A DNA stretch of 64,000 bases from Styela clava (taxonomy: Eukaryota > Chordata > Ascidiacea > Stolidobranchia > Styelidae): positions 15,548,501 through 15,612,500 of the forward strand of contig NC_135262.1 of the NCBI RefSeq assembly GCF_964204865.1, written 5' to 3'. Under the pieces are notes generated by a model, which saw only the letters and a list, made by a program, of their open reading frames with translations, made no database searches and was not told where the DNA came from. The stretch's first letter is position 1. The number at the start of each line of letters is the position of its first letter. Both the position numbers and the translations under genes were made by a program. Positions 60,160 through 64,000 of this stretch are shown here, piece after piece.

Positions 60160-61447
60160 CATTGATTCTCAACCTGGGGTTCGCGAACCCCCAGGGGTTA
60201 AAGACGAAGATTTCTAGGGGTACTTGAATGACAGTTAAGTTTTCATGTGTTGATATTTTTTAATGTCCTTTACTATCAGAGGAAAATGCATGCCTATTGA
60301 AACTCAGCGTGGATTTTCCCTGATCTTGCGTTGTTGTGACTCAACCAACAATGAGCTTTGCAGCCAAACTGGAAAATCTCAAAAGACAATGTGTTGTTTG
60401 CTCTTCGAATTGAAACACTTATTCGCAATAAACAGGGACAGCCTTCACACTAATGTTCAGTATAAATGGAATGAATACTTTTGTTTAATATCATTTAAAA
60501 CAGTGGTTCCCAACCTACATGGCGGATCGTTAAAATTAAATAAAATGTACCAACGGACCGGCAAAAAATTGAAATGAGTGGAATTGAAAATAAAAGCATA
60601 TATTTGCGAAATGTAATGCAATGTTGGGCACTTGGAAAAATTTCACATGAATAAAAACAAATAATAATTGAAATAAGTAGATCAAACTTTGTCCAGAAGG
60701 AGACCTATTCTCCTCGTTCTTGTTAAAAAATATCAAAATACTCTGTTGATTACCTCATCTCATTTTAATCCTTCTGCAGTTTAACTGTTAATCAACGCAT
60801 CAAACAAAATAAATTCACAAAAAAGATGTCAGAGTCGTCTGTAACTTGGCACCGGGACCCAGGTTCACAATCCTGCTGTGCATCACCTGGGAAAGATATA
60901 TCATGCTTTTGTTGCGTGCCTTTTGACCACCTGCAGGGTCGCAACAAGCTCATATTTTACGGGATGTCAAGGCGAAGACCTGGAATATTATACTGTCTAT
61001 GACTGTTTCATGGTTTAAACAACGAAATATTCATAACCTTTTAATTAGATGTTCATATTAAGCAGGAAGAGCGAGATTTGACAGACGCTTCGCGATGAAT
61101 CGAAACCGGAAAAACCAAAAGTGTGATTACTCGGTGCCAAGATGTCGTCGGCCATAAATACCACAATGAGCAATATGTCGGCGAAAGAGAAATTGCGTAA
61201 TAAACAAACACAACGTCCGTTATTTCGGGTTCGGTAAAGCGATTGAGAGAAAATTACTCGGAGACCGACAAAAAAGCTTTCGATGCCGGTACGCGGACCA
61301 GTGGTTCGGAACCACTGCTTCAAAACACAGCTTAAAAATAATTAGTTACTATTTTACAACTTTGTTTGATGACTGATTACTGGGAGCTCGTGTTGATTAT
61401 ATCATGACTCGGGGGGTACCTAACAGGAAAAAGGTTGAGAACCCCTA
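60160..61447. mobile_element. hAT element with another nested inside
   Basis: The left end CATTGATTCTCAACC and the complement of the right end (TAGGGGTTCTCAACC) pair. Flanking octamers AGTTAGAC (60152-60159) and ATTTAGAC (61448-61455) differ at one position, an aged target duplication. No transposase is readable. A second element occupies 60501-61317. Confidence 0.7.
60501..61317. mobile_element. hAT element nested in 60160-61447
   Basis: Starts CAGTGGTTCCCAACC and ends GTGGTTCGGAACCACTG, with CGGACCGGC-type and GTACGCGGACCA segments inside, as in the 19642 and 43106 family. Flanks ATTTAAAA and CTTCAAAA are only partly alike. Interior ORFs are short. Confidence 0.65.
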
Positions 61448-61567
61448 ATTTAGACGATCACTATAGACATGGTCAAGGAAATGGCCAATACTTACAATTT
61501 GAATATCATGTAGATAACTACTCCGAATATTGCATCATATACCAACTCGAACTAAAATAGAACTGTG

Positions 61568-63880
61568 GAACTGAGAAATGCGGAAGTTTCTCACTTCAGA
61601 TACCTCGTGGTGAAAACGTGCGCGAGATCCGCTGATATGCGTTCGCGGAACCCACACAGCGTGATCAAATTTTGATGACATCATAACACACAAAATCGAA
61701 ACCTATATAACTCACATGAATATTTAAAATAAATAATAGCCTTCTAGCGGTACAATCTTTAACCACCCAAAATTTTAAAGCAATTGGTCCAGTAACCGAA
61801 GCGCGATATTTTCATAACGATAGGAAGAAAAAATCTATATTGAAATACAACAATATAATAACAAAATGATCTATAGATTCACACCGTGTCCAATAAGTCA
61901 TTTTGTTGAAGCTTTGTGACACAAATGTATCGTTTATTAACTTCAATAGTTTGAGAGGCAAATTGATAAATATAGGAATGTTTTCAGAAACTCCTAATTA
62001 ATCAGTCTGGTATCCTCATGTACTAAGGACTGATTAAATTTATTCATAGCTATTTCTATCTATCTATCTGAAAATCTCATTGAATGAGACTTTTTTTGAA
62101 AGCCTAAACTCATATATATATTAATTTGTTTGAATTTGACTGATCAACGTTCCTCAACATGTGCCATTATTACACCACCAAAATTAAAACCAATTATTTG
62201 GTGAGTATGAGTTCTATAATCTTGAAAATAGGCCGTTCTCATTTTGCTCTCGTTGAAATCGAATTAATTTGGAAAGCAATACAATCTTAGATCCGCACGG
62301 TAAACCCAAAGTAGAGCACAAATTTAAAATAAAACCGTACCAAGACTAAAAACCACAGTCAACGGAGTTGAAGACTTGATGATACGCACTAAATCTTGTT
62401 TGATTCACTCTTCTTGCTAAATTAGGATGCCACGTACGAGTAAGAGCATAAAATGAAGAAAATCCTTCTAACAGTTGAAAGAAATCATTCAGGAAACTCA
62501 GACAAGCTCACTGATAAAAGGACTCCTAGATTGGGCGCGGGGATAATGATTTTGATAAATATTCATTGTGCGTTATGCAATTGTAGATGCCCCCTAGTTT
62601 AGTAACAATAATTTTAATATAATCGTAACCGCTGAACTGTTGTTTTTCACTCGAACCTAACGTAATATAGTAAATTTTGATTGGCGTGTACCCTATTTAC
62701 CGGAACGCGTGGTAGCATTGGACATTTTAAAGTGTCAGTAACGCCCTAATTTTTGTCTACTCCCGCCAACTCGACAGAATTTCGTTATTATTAAATGTTA
62801 GACAAGCCCTGGAAAATTTTTATGTATGGAAACGTCGGCATATTACGTCGTTTTGCTGGCATCGGTTATTAAATATTAAATGTTAGGATTACTATTACTA
62901 CCGCCTAACTTTGAGCCACCTCAAATATACAACTACGTAAAGAACCATAAAACAAAGATCGTCAAGGATGTCAAATTAATTGTAGGGCTTATGTTCTGAA
63001 ATCGTGAATGACAATTCAGCTGATGGTATTTATGATGTACTTTGAGGTCCCAATAACGAGAACAAATGAAGTGAAATTTGAAAAATGAATGTGGCAAAAA
63101 CTAAACATGAAATCCAATATAAATCAGTACTTTACTTTAGTTTTAATTTTACCGAAAATGACTACTATTTGTGCGGAATGTTAAAATGAAATTAATAATG
63201 GTAAAAATACAATGATATATGAATTAAATTATGTTACTGAGGCTTTACTATATTAATCTAACGCAATTGTATCAAATCTCAAGTTTAACTGTCAGAAGGC
63301 GATTTGATAAATATAGAGAAATTTTCAGAAGCGCCTTGTAAATGAGTCGAGTTTCGTCATTTAATACGAACAGGGTAAATGTGGATAGATCCATGGATCG
63401 TTTTTAGACACGGAGTGGACCTATGGATCGTTTTGTTATTTTGTTGTTGGAATTTTTTTTAGCGTTATGAAAAGAATCACTTTTGCCGTTAATTACTGGA
63501 CAAATAGCTTGGAAATTTTCAGTGGCTAACTGATGATTGTATTTTTTGCTAGGAGGCTATTACTTTATTTATTCCCAATTTTTTTTTTATTCATTTTAAA
63601 TATTTCTGCGAGGTCAATGGGATCCGTTTTTTGTGTGCTATGACGTTAAAATTTTCGCACCCCCTGGCAGTTCCGCAAACGAGATCATCTGATCTCGTGA
63701 TCAATGAATGTCGGTGGACCTCGTGCTCAACGAAAGTGGAAAGTTTTCATTTATAAAATGATTAAATTTTATAAACCAGGACAAACATTCGACATAGGTT
63801 CCAGACAATTATTTCACCACGCTATTGCGCACGTTTTCGGCACGAGGTATCGGACCAAGGTTAGGTTAGTATGCTTGCAC
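61568..63880. mobile_element. Probable 2.3-kb element with inverted CACGAGGT-containing ends
   Basis: GATACCTCGTGGTGAAAACG at about 61597 and, inverted, CGTTTTCGGCACGAGGTATC at about 63831 bracket the stretch. Inside are a diverged copy of the 45.4-46.5 kb repeat (about 61725-61810) and copy B of the long repeat (62826-63560). No transposase frame is visible. Exact ends and target duplication could not be fixed. Confidence 0.4.
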
Positions 63881-64000
63881 GTTTGTACTTTAACTTTTTT
63901 CGGCTCGGCTTCTTTCGACGCCGATGCCGGCGACGCAGCACTCTCTCGCCCGCCAGCCACCGAGAAAAGGGTGCGCTCCGACCGGCCCCGCACCGTACGC
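63881..64000. other. GC-rich window end
   Basis: Composition changes abruptly from AT-rich to GC- and CpG-rich (GACGCCGATGCCGGCGACGC, then CCGGCCCCGCACCGTACGC). No reading frame can be judged in 120 bases. It could begin a promoter, an rDNA-like or other GC-rich segment. Confidence 0.4.

Noticed and set aside
1..64000. CRISPR arrays, prophage, insertion sequences, riboswitches
   Set aside because: No regularly spaced repeats or bacterial gene organisation; the DNA is eukaryotic.

Overview
The window looks like animal nuclear DNA: strongly AT-rich, with spliceosomal introns, large non-coding stretches and many short DNA transposons. The genes point to a non-vertebrate metazoan, plausibly a deuterostome such as an ascidian. 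The main clue is the first exon of an Xlox/Pdx-type ParaHox gene, alongside a lipocalin, a Ly6/uPAR-domain protein and an intron-poor Kelch-like gene. I cannot fix the species. No bacterial-style operon, CRISPR array or rRNA was seen.

Layout. 1-9.8 kb: almost gene-free, with a nested transposon block at 4.6-6.7 kb and a candidate first coding exon at 9.0 kb. 9.9-11.2 kb: two short transposons, each with a perfect 8-bp target duplication. 11.8-12.6 kb (-): Xlox/Pdx exon 1; its homeodomain exon is not visible in the window. 16.3-18.05 kb (-): a complete six-exon lipocalin gene, reconstructed from splice sites and reading phases because no exon gives a long ORF. 19.6-20.1 kb: a hAT element. 21.3-22.5 kb (+): a single-exon aspartylglucosaminidase with two frameshifts and a 153-bp tandem duplication at its 3' end. 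24.2-25.2 kb (+): a two-exon gene for a membrane-anchored protein with an L1-ORF1-like domain. 26.5-29.2 kb (-): a three-exon secreted Ly6/uPAR protein. 30.1-33.1 kb: a hAT transposase relic and a 2.3-kb hAT element. 34.4-35.0 kb (-): a candidate three-exon small secreted protein. 37-38.4 kb: a hAT element with a second element inside it. 40.2-45.1 kb: SINE-like and LINE remnants and another hAT element. 45.3-46.5 kb: a dispersed repeat family. 48.6-49.6 kb: a large foldback palindrome followed by a T-rich tract. 52.9-55.4 kb (-): a Kelch-like gene with one coding exon and a probable 5'UTR intron. 56-64 kb: mostly repeats, with a GC-rich end.

The genes do not form one pathway. Shared features are developmental control (Xlox), secreted or extracellular products (lipocalin, Ly6, small peptide), lysosomal glycoprotein breakdown (AGA) and a Cullin-3 ubiquitin-ligase adaptor (Kelch-like). 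Intron phases were checked across every junction of the lipocalin, Ly6 and small-peptide models. All family assignments rest on motif recognition, not on database searches.
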